A DNA stretch of 7,727 nt from positions 1-7,727 of the forward strand of contig PSRL01000077.1 of assembly GCA_003176035.1 (NCBI GenBank), given 5' to 3'. How positions within the stretch are numbered: the stretch's first letter is position 1; every line of letters begins with the position of its first letter. Source of the DNA: Verrucomicrobiota bacterium. GTDB lineage: Bacteria > Verrucomicrobiota > Verrucomicrobiia > Chthoniobacterales > Xiphinematobacteraceae. The notes beneath the pieces are model-generated. The model was given only the letters and a program-made list of their open reading frames with translations, was not told the origin of the DNA and did no database searches. Positions 1-6,894 of this stretch are shown one piece after another. A program made the translations under genes and the position numbers.

Positions 1-199
1 GGGCTTTTCCGGAGTTCTTCCGGGGAAGTTGCAGGGCAACAAACCGGAGTTCCCAATTTTGTGCTTCTAAAAAAAACCAACGAAGTTGGCTTTACGTTTG
101 TCATTTGCAGCTATAGACTTTGGCACTTGGCGCGGTTTTAAACACGCTCCCGGAGCTCTCCTCTGTGGACCCTGTCCGCCAAAGTGGCTCATTTATACT
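1..199. other. Upstream non-coding or unassigned leader of icd
   Basis: No complete gene is visible here. One + frame from position 2 is open to a TAA at 68-70 and another from position 1 to a TAA at 139-141. Either could be the last codons of a gene lying to the left, but neither peptide is recognisable. The reading frame of icd extends upstream to a TTG at 86. The 38 extra residues have no counterpart in isocitrate dehydrogenases and include low-complexity Gly/Pro/Cys stretches, so I treat them as untranslated. The octamer CCGGAGTT occurs twice (about 10 and 44). No convincing sigma70 promoter was found. Confidence 0.4.
69..93 (-). terminator. Possible intrinsic terminator hairpin
   Basis: A 5-bp stem CCAAC/GTTGG (77-81 with 85-89) closes a GAA loop. 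It extends past one mismatch by AAA/TTT pairing (73-75 with 91-93). On the minus strand the stem is followed by eight T (complement of A 69-76), the classical intrinsic-terminator layout. On the + strand the following sequence is only moderately T-rich. It may act in both directions and close a gene to the left. The stem is short and no leftward gene sits immediately upstream of it, so this is tentative. Confidence 0.35.
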
Positions 200-1507
200 A
201 TGATTTACGACTCATTAACACCACCATCCGGGGGAAAAAAAATTACCATTTCCCAGGGCAAACTGAATGTGCCCGAACATCCGATCATTCCATTTATCCG
301 TGGGGATGGAACGGGACCCGATATCTGGGCGGCCAGCGAACGAGTTTTTGATGCGGCGGTAAAAAAGGCCTACGGGAGCAATCGGAAAATCGCCTGGTTT
401 GAAGTTTTTGCGGGAGAAGCTGCGAAAACCAAATTTGATACCTGGCTTCCAAACGACACCGTCACAGCATTTCAGGAATACCTTGTGGGAATTAAAGGTC
501 CCTTAACAACCCCCGTGGGAGGGGGCATCACCTCTCTCAACGTCGCTTTGCGGCAGCTCTTGGATCTCTATGTCTGTCTGCGCCCGGTCCAATATTTTAC
601 TGGCGTCCCTTCACCGGTGAAACATCCGGAAAAGGTCAACATGGTAATTTTTCGTGAAAACACGGAAGACATCTATGCGGGCATTGAATTTCGTGCGGGC
701 ACGCAGGAGGCCAAACGAATTCGCAAATTTTTGAAAGCGGAATTCCCCTTCTTTTTTGAAAAAATTCGTTTTGGCAGGAAAAGAAGGAACCTTGCTTGGA
801 TAAATGAGGCCAACCTTTCGCCGGAGTTGTATAAAGATGTGGAGGTCGGAATTGGGATCAAACCGGTGAGCCGACCTGGCACGGAACGGCTGATACGCGC
901 CGCCCTCCAATATGCCATTGAGCAAAATCGCAAAAGTGTCACCATTGTCCACAAGGGCAATATCATGAAATTCACCGAAGGAGCCTTTCGGGATTGGGCT
1001 TACGCCCTTGCAAAGCGCGAATTCCAAGCCAAAGAAATCGATGGGGGTCCCTGGTGTCAATTGCCAAACGGTCTGATCATAAAAGATGCGATTGCAGACA
1101 TTGCCCTCCAACAGGTCCTCACTCGACCTGAAGATTTCGACGTCATTGCGACACTCAACCTAAATGGCGACTACCTCTCCGACGCCTTAGCAGCTCAGGT
1201 GGGCGGCATTGGCATTGCTCCCGGAGGCAACATCAACTACGTGACCGGTCACGCCATTTTTGAGGCGACGCACGGCACAGCTCCCAAATATGCAAACTTG
1301 GATCGAGTCAATCCCGGCTCTGTGATTCTCTCCGGCGAAATGATGTTTCGCTATCTGGGTTGGACCGAAGCTGCTGACTTAATCATTAAAGGCCTTAACG
1401 GTGCTATTGGCAGCAAGCGGGTGACCTATGATTTCGCGCGCCTTATGGAAGAGGGTACGGAAATCAAGTGCTCAGAATTTGGAGATAATATTATTTCCCA
1501 TTTTTAA
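200..1507 (+). CDS. icd: NADP-dependent isocitrate dehydrogenase
   Basis: Cytosolic TCA-cycle enzyme that oxidatively decarboxylates isocitrate to 2-oxoglutarate with NADP+ and a divalent metal. From the ATG at 200 it is 435 residues (E. coli Icd 416), and the N-terminus then matches the family directly (GKKIT...GKLNVPEHPIIPFI at about 12-33). Residue equivalences to E. coli are visible: Ser112 (phosphorylatable Ser113) in SLNVALRQ, Arg118, Arg128, Arg152, Tyr159, Lys252, Asp281, and Asp324/Asp328 in NGDYLSD. The NADP-specifying pair Lys363-Tyr364 lies in HGTAPKYA, with Tyr410 and Arg414 further on; NAD-type enzymes have Asp-Ile at the first two. An insertion of about 21 residues (about 192-212) interrupts the conserved FPE..GIGIKP region, in the part forming the clasp domain in E. 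coli. No strong Shine-Dalgarno precedes the start. hemL follows after 99 bases on the same strand. Confidence 0.95.
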   Translation: MIYDSLTPPSGGKKITISQGKLNVPEHPIIPFIRGDGTGPDIWAASERVFDAAVKKAYGSNRKIAWFEVFAGEAAKTKFDTWLPNDTVTAFQEYLVGIKGPLTTPVGGGITSLNVALRQLLDLYVCLRPVQYFTGVPSPVKHPEKVNMVIFRENTEDIYAGIEFRAGTQEAKRIRKFLKAEFPFFFEKIRFGRKRRNLAWINEANLSPELYKDVEVGIGIKPVSRPGTERLIRAALQYAIEQNRKSVTIVHKGNIMKFTEGAFRDWAYALAKREFQAKEIDGGPWCQLPNGLIIKDAIADIALQQVLTRPEDFDVIATLNLNGDYLSDALAAQVGGIGIAPGGNINYVTGHAIFEATHGTAPKYANLDRVNPGSVILSGEMMFRYLGWTEAADLIIKGLNGAIGSKRVTYDFARLMEEGTEIKCSEFGDNIISHF

Positions 1508-1606
1508 TGCACGTCCCCCCGTCTCCTGCCTAGCTAGATTTGGGCGAAGGTTAAAAATCGCAAAAATCGCTTTGGAATTGCCTGATCAATTCGTATTCTT
1601 TCAGCA
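1508..1606 (+). other. icd-hemL intergenic spacer
   Basis: This spacer holds no ORF and no clear terminator, so read-through from icd into hemL is possible. It contains a perfect 9-base tandem duplication AAAAATCGC (1553-1561 and 1562-1570) and a small palindrome CTAGCTAG (1530-1537). No good Shine-Dalgarno precedes the hemL ATG. Confidence 0.5.
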
Positions 1607-2884
1607 ATGCGCAAAGGTATTGGCTCAGAATCCGCTCGTCTCTTTTCTCAAGCCAAGAAACTGATCCCGGGAGGCGTCAACTCGCCGGCTCGGGCCTTTC
1701 GCGCAGTAGGGGGCCAGCCATTTTTTGTAGCCAAGGCAAGAGGCTCCACACTCACCGATGTCGACGGCAACGAATACTTGGACTACGTCTGCACCTGGGG
1801 TCCCGCCATTTTAGGGCATGCGCCTCGGCCGGTCCTCAGGGCCTTGCGAGCCGTTGAGCCAAATGGAACTAGTTTTGGAACCTGTAGCGCACTTGAAGTT
1901 CGGATGGCTCAAATGATCTCTTCCCTCGTGCCCTCCGTAGAGAAGATTCGCATGGTAAACAGTGGAACCGAGGCCACCATGAGCTGTATTCGGCTGGCGA
2001 GGGGATTTACCGGCAGAGATCTCATCGTTAAATTTGAAGGATGCTATCACGGGCATGTCGATTCGCTTTTGGTAAGAGCTGGCAGCGGGCCTCTCACCCA
2101 CGGCCAACCTGACAGCGCTGGCATTCCCAAAGCCCTTGCCGCACTGACAAAGACATTGCCTTTCAACGATTTCGAAGCGGTTCGCGAACTTTTTAAAAGA
2201 GAAAAACGTTCCATTGCAGCCGTCATCCTGGAGCCCGTTCCGGCAAATGCCGGTCTCTACCTACCGCAACCCGGATTTCTCGAAGAACTGCGGCACCTTT
2301 GCAATCGCTATGGCGCAATACTCATTTTTGACGAAGTGATGACCGGATTTCGCTTGGCTCCGGGCGGAGCCCAGGAAATTTTTGGCATTCGAGCGGACCT
2401 CGCCGCTTTCGGAAAAGTGATTGGCGGCGGCCTTCCCGTGGGCGCCTTTGGTGGCCGAGCAGACATTATGGATTTGCTGTCCCCTGATGGTCCGGTCTAT
2501 CAAGCAGGCACCCTCTCAGGCAATCCCCTGGCGCTTGCTGCCGGTCTAGCTCAGCTGGAGGAGCTGCAACGCATTGACGGTTGGAAACGCTTGGAGCGGA
2601 AAGGGCGTCATTTGGAACAGATTTTTCTGGAAGCCATTGGCAAAAAACCCGTCTGTTTCCATCGCATTGGCTCCATGTTTTGCTTGTATTTCACTCGCGG
2701 GCCAGTGCGAAATCTCGACGACGCGAAAAAAAGTAATACAAAACACTTTGCAAAATTTTTTCGAACCTGTCTCCAACAAGGTGTGTACTTTCCTCCTTCA
2801 CAATTTGAGACCGCTTTCTTCTCTCTGGCTCACTCCCACTCGGATTTTGAAAAAACCGCCACGGTCCTTACAGAAGCCTTATAA
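1607..2884 (+). CDS. hemL: Glutamate-1-semialdehyde 2,1-aminomutase
   Basis: PLP-dependent class III aminotransferase-fold enzyme that converts glutamate-1-semialdehyde to 5-aminolevulinate in the C5 tetrapyrrole pathway, working after glutamyl-tRNA reductase (HemA). The 425-residue length is normal for the family. Signatures in order: KKLIPGGVNSPARAFRAVGG (17-36), the TWGPAILGH region (63-71), the phosphate-binding SGTEA (119-123), CYHGH (146-150), ILEPVPANAGL (207-217), FDEVMTGFR (241-249, with Asp242 contacting the PLP ring nitrogen), the Schiff-base lysine Lys270 in AFGKVIGGGLPVGAFGGR, and GTLSGNPLA (301-309). The ATG at 1607 places the first conserved block at the usual distance from the N-terminus. 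A departure from the common family form is Cys-Thr at 62-63, where many homologues have Gly-Ser. The gene lies downstream of icd and converges on the kinase array, with 22 bases between stop codons and no terminator hairpin visible. Confidence 0.97.
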   Translation: MRKGIGSESARLFSQAKKLIPGGVNSPARAFRAVGGQPFFVAKARGSTLTDVDGNEYLDYVCTWGPAILGHAPRPVLRALRAVEPNGTSFGTCSALEVRMAQMISSLVPSVEKIRMVNSGTEATMSCIRLARGFTGRDLIVKFEGCYHGHVDSLLVRAGSGPLTHGQPDSAGIPKALAALTKTLPFNDFEAVRELFKREKRSIAAVILEPVPANAGLYLPQPGFLEELRHLCNRYGAILIFDEVMTGFRLAPGGAQEIFGIRADLAAFGKVIGGGLPVGAFGGRADIMDLLSPDGPVYQAGTLSGNPLALAAGLAQLEELQRIDGWKRLERKGRHLEQIFLEAIGKKPVCFHRIGSMFCLYFTRGPVRNLDDAKKSNTKHFAKFFRTCLQQGVYFPPSQFETAFFSLAHSHSDFEKTATVLTEAL

Positions 2885-2906
2885 TTGGCTTTCTGTCGCA
2901 CGCTTC

Positions 2907-3711
2907 CTAAAGCTTGGCCACGTCGTCACATTGTGTCTGAGGGGGAGGTTCCTGCTTTCCCCACTTTGGAAAAAAATTGCTCATTTTTTCCAGTTCTGTC
3001 TTCAGGTCTGAATATACGAAAAGTTTCTTATCGCGAGCTATTTTTTTTATTAGGGCATAATGTTCCTTTTCATCTGAATTCCCAGATTCTTCTATTTCAG
3101 AGTGGTTTGCGAGTATCCTCCTGAGAAAGTAGCATAAATCACATTTATCTGTCTTAAATTTTTTGTTATTTTTAACTTTCGGGGCATGTCTTCTCTGCCG
3201 AGCCAAAATCTATAATTTTGACGGTCCCATCTTTCTTAAGAGTGATATTGCCTTCATAGATGTCGTTATGACAGATATCACGGTCATGCAAATACTGAAC
3301 GCCATCTAAAACTTTCAGAAAGATGTATAACTCTTCATAAAATGAAAATCGAACGGTTTCCCTTATTTCCGCTAAGGAAAAGCCTGTATCCTCCATAATG
3401 ATAGTCTTATGTTTAGGATCAATGAGGACATATTCCACAATGTTCGGATGCTTTAATTTCTCTAATAGATCGGCTTTTTCAAATTCTGGTTTTTCAGATT
3501 CGGATTCGCCCAGAGTATTGCTGGATGCTGCGTAAAACGTTTTTCTTATTAAAGGTCGACCTATTTGAATGCCATCCTCTTTTTTGTCAGAATACTGGGT
3601 CGAATAAAATCGCTCGCATTTACCATAGTCTCCTTTGCCCGCATGGTTTTCTTTTACATTCGCGTTTATCGGTCGGAAGGAAAGCGGTCCGCTAATGCGA
3701 GGTTTACACAC
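2907..3711 (-). pseudogene. Unit A: broken kinase paralogue (5' truncated, frameshifted)
   Basis: The first reading frame (3172-3711, 179 codons from a GTG) carries the glycine loop (AGKGDYG), IRK lysine, αC-like FEK segment, HPNIVEY, the catalytic loop CHNDIYEGN and DFG. It then stops (TAA) after TCPES. The homologous C-lobe continues in another frame (about 3175 down to 2907), with HSEIEESGN, EKEHYALIKKIA, TELEKMSNFFPKWG and CDDVAKL. Compared with unit B there is a one-base gain near 3174-3176 (AACTTTC against AATTTC), which causes the shift. The first ~34 codons and the promoter region found in B and D are missing. Homology breaks at 3719, directly against the 3' end of unit B, so any expression would depend on read-through from B. 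A 9-base in-frame deletion removes Met-Arg-Leu near 3007. It is probably inactive, though two fragments could be translated. Confidence 0.85.
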
Positions 3712-3717
3712 TCCAAG

Positions 3718-4683
3718 TCACCTTAAACCCAGGGGAGATCGGAAACTTGCTTGCAGCTTGGCCACATCTTCAAATTTTGTTTGCGGGCGCAGTTTTTGTT
3801 TTCCCCACCTTGGGAAAAAATTGCTCATTTTTTCCAGTTCTGTCATCAGGCGCATCAGGTCTGAATATACGAAAAATTTCTCATCTCGTTGAGCTATTTT
3901 TTTTATTAGGGCATAATGTTCTTTTTCATCTGAATTACCAGATTTTTCTATTTCAGAATGCCGGTCGAGTAGCTCCTTGAGAATCTGACGTAAAAAAATT
4001 CTATCCCTCTCAAATTTTATATTGTTATTTTTAATTTCGGGGGAGGCCTTCTCTGCCAAGCCAAAATCTACAATTTTGACGGTCCCATCTTTCTTAAGAG
4101 TGAAATTGCCTTCATGGAGGTCGTTATGACAGATATCATGGTCATGCAAATACTTAACTCCATTTAAAACTTCCAAAAAGATGTATAGATCTTCATAGAA
4201 TGAAAATCGAACGGTTTCCCTTATTTTCATTAAGGAAAAGCCTGTATCCTTCATAGTGACGGTCCTGTTTTCAGGATCAATATGGACATATTTCACAAGG
4301 TTCCGATGCTTTAATTTTGCTAATAGGTCGGATTTTTCATATTCGGGTTTGGCCCAGCGTTGTACTGGGTCCCTTCTCGCAGCACTTTCTATGTCTGCGT
4401 TCCGTTTGAAGGTTTTTTTTATGACAGCCCGACCTATTTGAATGCCATACTCTTTTTTACCAGGATACTGGCTCGAGTAGAATCGTTCACACTTGCCGTA
4501 CAATCCTTCGCCTGCATCGGTTTCTTTGACATTTTCGTTTGTTGCCGGGAAGGAAAGTGGTCCGATAATGCGAGGTTTGCACACTCCCAGTCTTGCGAGT
4601 AGATCGAAAGCTTTTGTGCGGATTTGGCTGAAAACTGGTTTGGAAGAACCGATTTTTAAAGAGGGATTGAAAGAGTTGGCCAC
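3718..4683 (-). CDS. Unit B: divergent eukaryotic-like protein kinase (intact)
   Basis: A 321-residue protein with a protein-kinase-like fold plan. The glycine loop is GEGLYG (58-63), the VAIK-like lysine is Lys89 in AVIKK, and the αC glutamate is probably Glu114 or Glu116 in EYEK. Next come LKHRNLVKYV (124-133), the catalytic loop CHNDLHEGN (185-193; Asp188 base, Asn193 metal ligand) and DFG (206-208). HRD is HND, so the arginine that normally contacts an activation-loop phosphate is absent. After DFG only ~17 residues precede RD-x3-LRQILKELL, which resembles the αF start, and no APE motif is seen. This is closer to minimal kinases such as Bud32/RIO than to Hanks kinases. No signal peptide or membrane helix is seen. 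The GTG start at 4681-4683 aligns with the ATG of unit D (CCTGTGGCCAACTC against CCTATGGTCAACTC). The last codons and stop lie at the fused junction with unit A. The substrate is unknown. Confidence 0.85.
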   Translation of the reverse strand: MANSFNPSLKIGSSKPVFSQIRTKAFDLLARLGVCKPRIIGPLSFPATNENVKETDAGEGLYGKCERFYSSQYPGKKEYGIQIGRAVIKKTFKRNADIESAARRDPVQRWAKPEYEKSDLLAKLKHRNLVKYVHIDPENRTVTMKDTGFSLMKIRETVRFSFYEDLYIFLEVLNGVKYLHDHDICHNDLHEGNFTLKKDGTVKIVDFGLAEKASPEIKNNNIKFERDRIFLRQILKELLDRHSEIEKSGNSDEKEHYALIKKIAQRDEKFFVYSDLMRLMTELEKMSNFFPRWGKQKLRPQTKFEDVAKLQASFRSPLGLR

Positions 4684-4907
4684 AGGTGCACCCTGTCCAG
4701 CGGAGCGTCCTCCAAACTAGTCGATCTTTTAGGTAGAAACTCCCCTTCGTTTCCTGCAAAAATTCCTAAATGCTGAGCTTGATCCCCGTGTCACCAAGGA
4801 CATGGCCTCCAATTCAGCTTGTAACAGCTTTAATCTCCAAGTAAGATCGCTCCCACCAGGAACATCGAGAGGGAGGTCGGAAACTTTCTTGAAGCTTCAC
4901 CACATCG
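4684..4907 (-). promoter_or_regulatory. Leader of unit B / spacer to unit C
   Basis: This 224-base spacer contains the conserved upstream block of the array. On the minus strand TTGCAG (complement of 4754-4759) is followed 17 bases later by CTACCT (complement of 4731-4736). The same TTGC...CTAC pair occurs before units C and D, so it is a candidate promoter about 50-60 bases upstream of the start, although the -10 element is poor. The part nearer unit C (about 4795-4870) is longer and more diverged than in the other spacers. It still shows remnants of unit C's tail in a shifted frame (DDVVKLQESF, about 4876-4907). Confidence 0.35.
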
Positions 4908-5801
4908 TCAAGTTTTGTTTGAGGGCAGGTCTGGACTTCCCCACTTTGGAAAAAACTCGCTCATTTTTTCCAGTTCTATCTTCAGGCGCATCAGGTCTGA
5001 ATATGGCAAAAGCTCCTTGTCGCGTGGAGCAATTTGCTCGATTAGCTTATAATGCTTTTTTTCATTTGGGTTACCAGATTTTTCTATTTCAAAGTGCCTT
5101 TCGAGTAAAGACCTAAGATTTTCGCTTAACCAGTATCTATCCCCCCAAAATTTGTTCTCATTACTGCCAGATCTGTTAGATACATCCTCTGCCAAGCCAA
5201 AATCTATAATTTTGACGGTACCATCTTTCTGGAGAGTGATATTGTCTTCATTGAGATCTATATGGCAGATTCCCTGATCATGCAAATATTTGACTCCATT
5301 GAGAACTTCCAAATAGATGTACAAATCTTCATAAAATGAAAATCGAACGGTTTCCCTTATTTCATTTAAGGAAAAGCCTGTATCCTTCATAGTGACAGTT
5401 CTATTTTCGGGATCAATGTGGACATATTCCACAATGTTCCGATGCTTTAATTTCTTTAATAGGTCGAGTTTTTCATATTCCTGATCTTCCTCGGGTATTT
5501 CCGAGTCTGGCCTGACGGTTTTTTTTATGTAAATCCGACCTATTTTAATGCATTCAGCTTCTTCATCATTTTTTTCCTCATACTGACTCGAATAAAATCG
5601 CTCGCACATGCCAAAGCTTCCTGCGCCAGCATTTTTTTCTTTTACAGCCCCACCTCCTTCTAATGGGTAGGACTCCGGCGCTCCGACGGTGCGACGTTTA
5701 GGCTCTTCAATTCGCATGCGTAGATTGGCATCCCTTTGGTGAGTTAAACTGAAAATCCGGCGGGAGAAATCGTTTTTTAAAGAGTTTAAAAAGCCGTACA
5801 T
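4908..5801 (-). CDS. Unit C: divergent kinase with variant N-terminus and shifted tail
   Basis: A 297-residue paralogue. It has the most canonical glycine loop of the array, GAGSFG (59-64), then lysine 93 in YIKK, the αC-like QEYEK (107-111) and LKHRNIVEYVHID (118-130). The catalytic loop is CHIDLNEDN (179-187; Asp182, Asn187), followed by DFG (200-202) and DRYWLSENLRSLLERH (221-236). The HRD arginine is Ile and no APE is seen. The N-terminal ~57 residues (MYGFLNSLKNDFSRR...) align only weakly with those of B and D, while the C-lobe is close to D. The ATG at 5799-5801 is preceded by AGGAACCT, the best ribosome-binding candidate in the array. The C-terminus ends at PSNKT. Compared with unit E two bases are missing near 4920, and the expected QTKLDDVVKLQESF tail is encoded in the next frame. 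The kinase core is complete, so it may be functional. Confidence 0.82.
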   Translation of the reverse strand: MYGFLNSLKNDFSRRIFSLTHQRDANLRMRIEEPKRRTVGAPESYPLEGGGAVKEKNAGAGSFGMCERFYSSQYEEKNDEEAECIKIGRIYIKKTVRPDSEIPEEDQEYEKLDLLKKLKHRNIVEYVHIDPENRTVTMKDTGFSLNEIRETVRFSFYEDLYIYLEVLNGVKYLHDQGICHIDLNEDNITLQKDGTVKIIDFGLAEDVSNRSGSNENKFWGDRYWLSENLRSLLERHFEIEKSGNPNEKKHYKLIEQIAPRDKELLPYSDLMRLKIELEKMSEFFPKWGSPDLPSNKT

Positions 5802-5961
5802 AGGTTCCTACTTTTAGCGAAGTATTTCCTCTAAACTAATTGATATTTTGCGTAGAGCCTCCCCTGTGCTTCCCGCAAACATCCCTAGATTTTAGGCTTG
5901 ATGCCCCGTGCCACCATGGATATGGTCCCATCCTTCAATTCACTTCATAAATGCCTGAAAC
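5802..5961 (-). promoter_or_regulatory. Leader of unit C / spacer to unit D
   Basis: This spacer holds no ORF. On the minus strand it contains TTGCGG (complement of 5873-5878), a 17-base spacer, then CTACGC (complement of 5850-5855), matching the arrangement before units B and D. An AT-rich block, AAAATATCAATTAGTTTAGA (complement of 5830-5849), is shared with the D leader. No transcription terminator is evident, so co-transcription from unit D is possible. Confidence 0.35.
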
Positions 5962-6894
5962 TTAGGGGAGAGTTCCGGAACTTTCTTGCAGCTTAGTCAC
6001 ATCGTCACATTTCGTTTCTGGGGGTGGGTCTTGATGTCCCCACTCTGGAAAAAACTCGCTCATTTTTTCCAGTTCTGTCTTCAGGCGCATCAGGTCTGAA
6101 TATGGCAAAAGCTCCTTGCCGCGTGGAGCAATTTGCTTGATTAGCTTATAATGCTTTTTTTCGTTAGGATTACCAGATTTTGCACTTTTAATGTGTCTTT
6201 CGAGTAACGATCTAAGATTTTCGCTTAACCAGTATATGTCCCGCCCAAATTTTATATCATTATTGTCACTTATGTTAGATACATCCTCTGCCAAGCCAAA
6301 ATCTATAATTTTGACGGTCCCATCTTTCTGCAGAGTGATATTGCCTTCATGGGTATCTTTATGGCAGATTCCCCGACCATGCGCATGCTGAACCCAATCG
6401 AGAACTTTCAAATAGATGTACAGATCTTCATAAAATGACAATCGAACGGTTTTCCTTATTTCAGTTAAGGAAAAGCCTGCATCCTTCATAGTGACAGTTC
6501 TATTTTTAGCATCAATGTGGACATATTTCACAGTGTTTGGATGCTTTAATTTCTCTAATAGGTCGGGTTTTTCGTATTCGTGTTTTTCCCCGGGTATTGT
6601 TGAATATCGTTTGAAGGTTTTTGTTACGAAAATCCGACCCATTCGAATGCCAAACTTTTTTTCATCATGATCACCATGATACTGACTCGAATAAAATCGC
6701 TCGCATTTACCATAGTCTCCTTTGCCCGCATTGTTTTCTTTTACATTCGTTATCAGTGGGCAGGAAAGCGGTCCGCTAATGCGAGGTTTACACACTCCAA
6801 GTCGTGCGAGGAGATCAAAACCCTTTGTGGGGATTAGACTGGACATTGGGTTGGGTGAACCAATTTTTAAAGAGAGGTTGAAAGAGTTGACCAT
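5962..6894 (-). CDS. Unit D: divergent eukaryotic-like protein kinase (intact, mosaic)
   Basis: A 310-residue kinase paralogue. The glycine loop is GKGDYG (57-62), the lysine is Lys92 in FVTKTF, the αC-like segment is HEYEK (105-109), and LKHPNTVKYVHID spans 116-128. The catalytic loop is CHKDTHEGN (177-185; Asp180, Asn185), with DFG at 198-200, then RDIYWLSENLRSLLERH (218-234) and YSDLMRLKTELEKMSEFFP (265-283). Residues usually fixed in its siblings have changed: YLHD before the catalytic loop is HAHG, and the Leu after the catalytic Asp is Thr. Activity may therefore be weakened. The N-terminal part matches units A and B, and nearly matches A at DNA level (6697-6809 against 3607-3719). The C-lobe nearly matches unit C. 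It starts at the ATG 6892-6894, in the shared ACCTATG context with no Shine-Dalgarno. No signal peptide or membrane segment is seen. Confidence 0.85.
   Translation of the reverse strand: MVNSFNLSLKIGSPNPMSSLIPTKGFDLLARLGVCKPRISGPLSCPLITNVKENNAGKGDYGKCERFYSSQYHGDHDEKKFGIRMGRIFVTKTFKRYSTIPGEKHEYEKPDLLEKLKHPNTVKYVHIDAKNRTVTMKDAGFSLTEIRKTVRLSFYEDLYIYLKVLDWVQHAHGRGICHKDTHEGNITLQKDGTVKIIDFGLAEDVSNISDNNDIKFGRDIYWLSENLRSLLERHIKSAKSGNPNEKKHYKLIKQIAPRGKELLPYSDLMRLKTELEKMSEFFPEWGHQDPPPETKCDDVTKLQESSGTLP

Noticed and set aside
86..199. 38-codon N-terminal extension of icd from a TTG
   Set aside because: It has no family counterpart, while the ATG at 200 gives an N-terminus that aligns directly with E. 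coli Icd.
194..199. TATACT as a -10 promoter box for icd
   Set aside because: It touches the start codon and has no -35 element at proper spacing; transcription from it would start inside the gene.
611..1111. Minus-strand reading frames opposite icd and hemL
   Set aside because: They are opposite strongly conserved enzyme genes, resemble no protein, and are explained by codon bias.
5974..5983. Palindrome GTTCCGGAAC as an operator or terminator
   Set aside because: It lies in the last codons of unit D, has no T run, and is not conserved in the other units.
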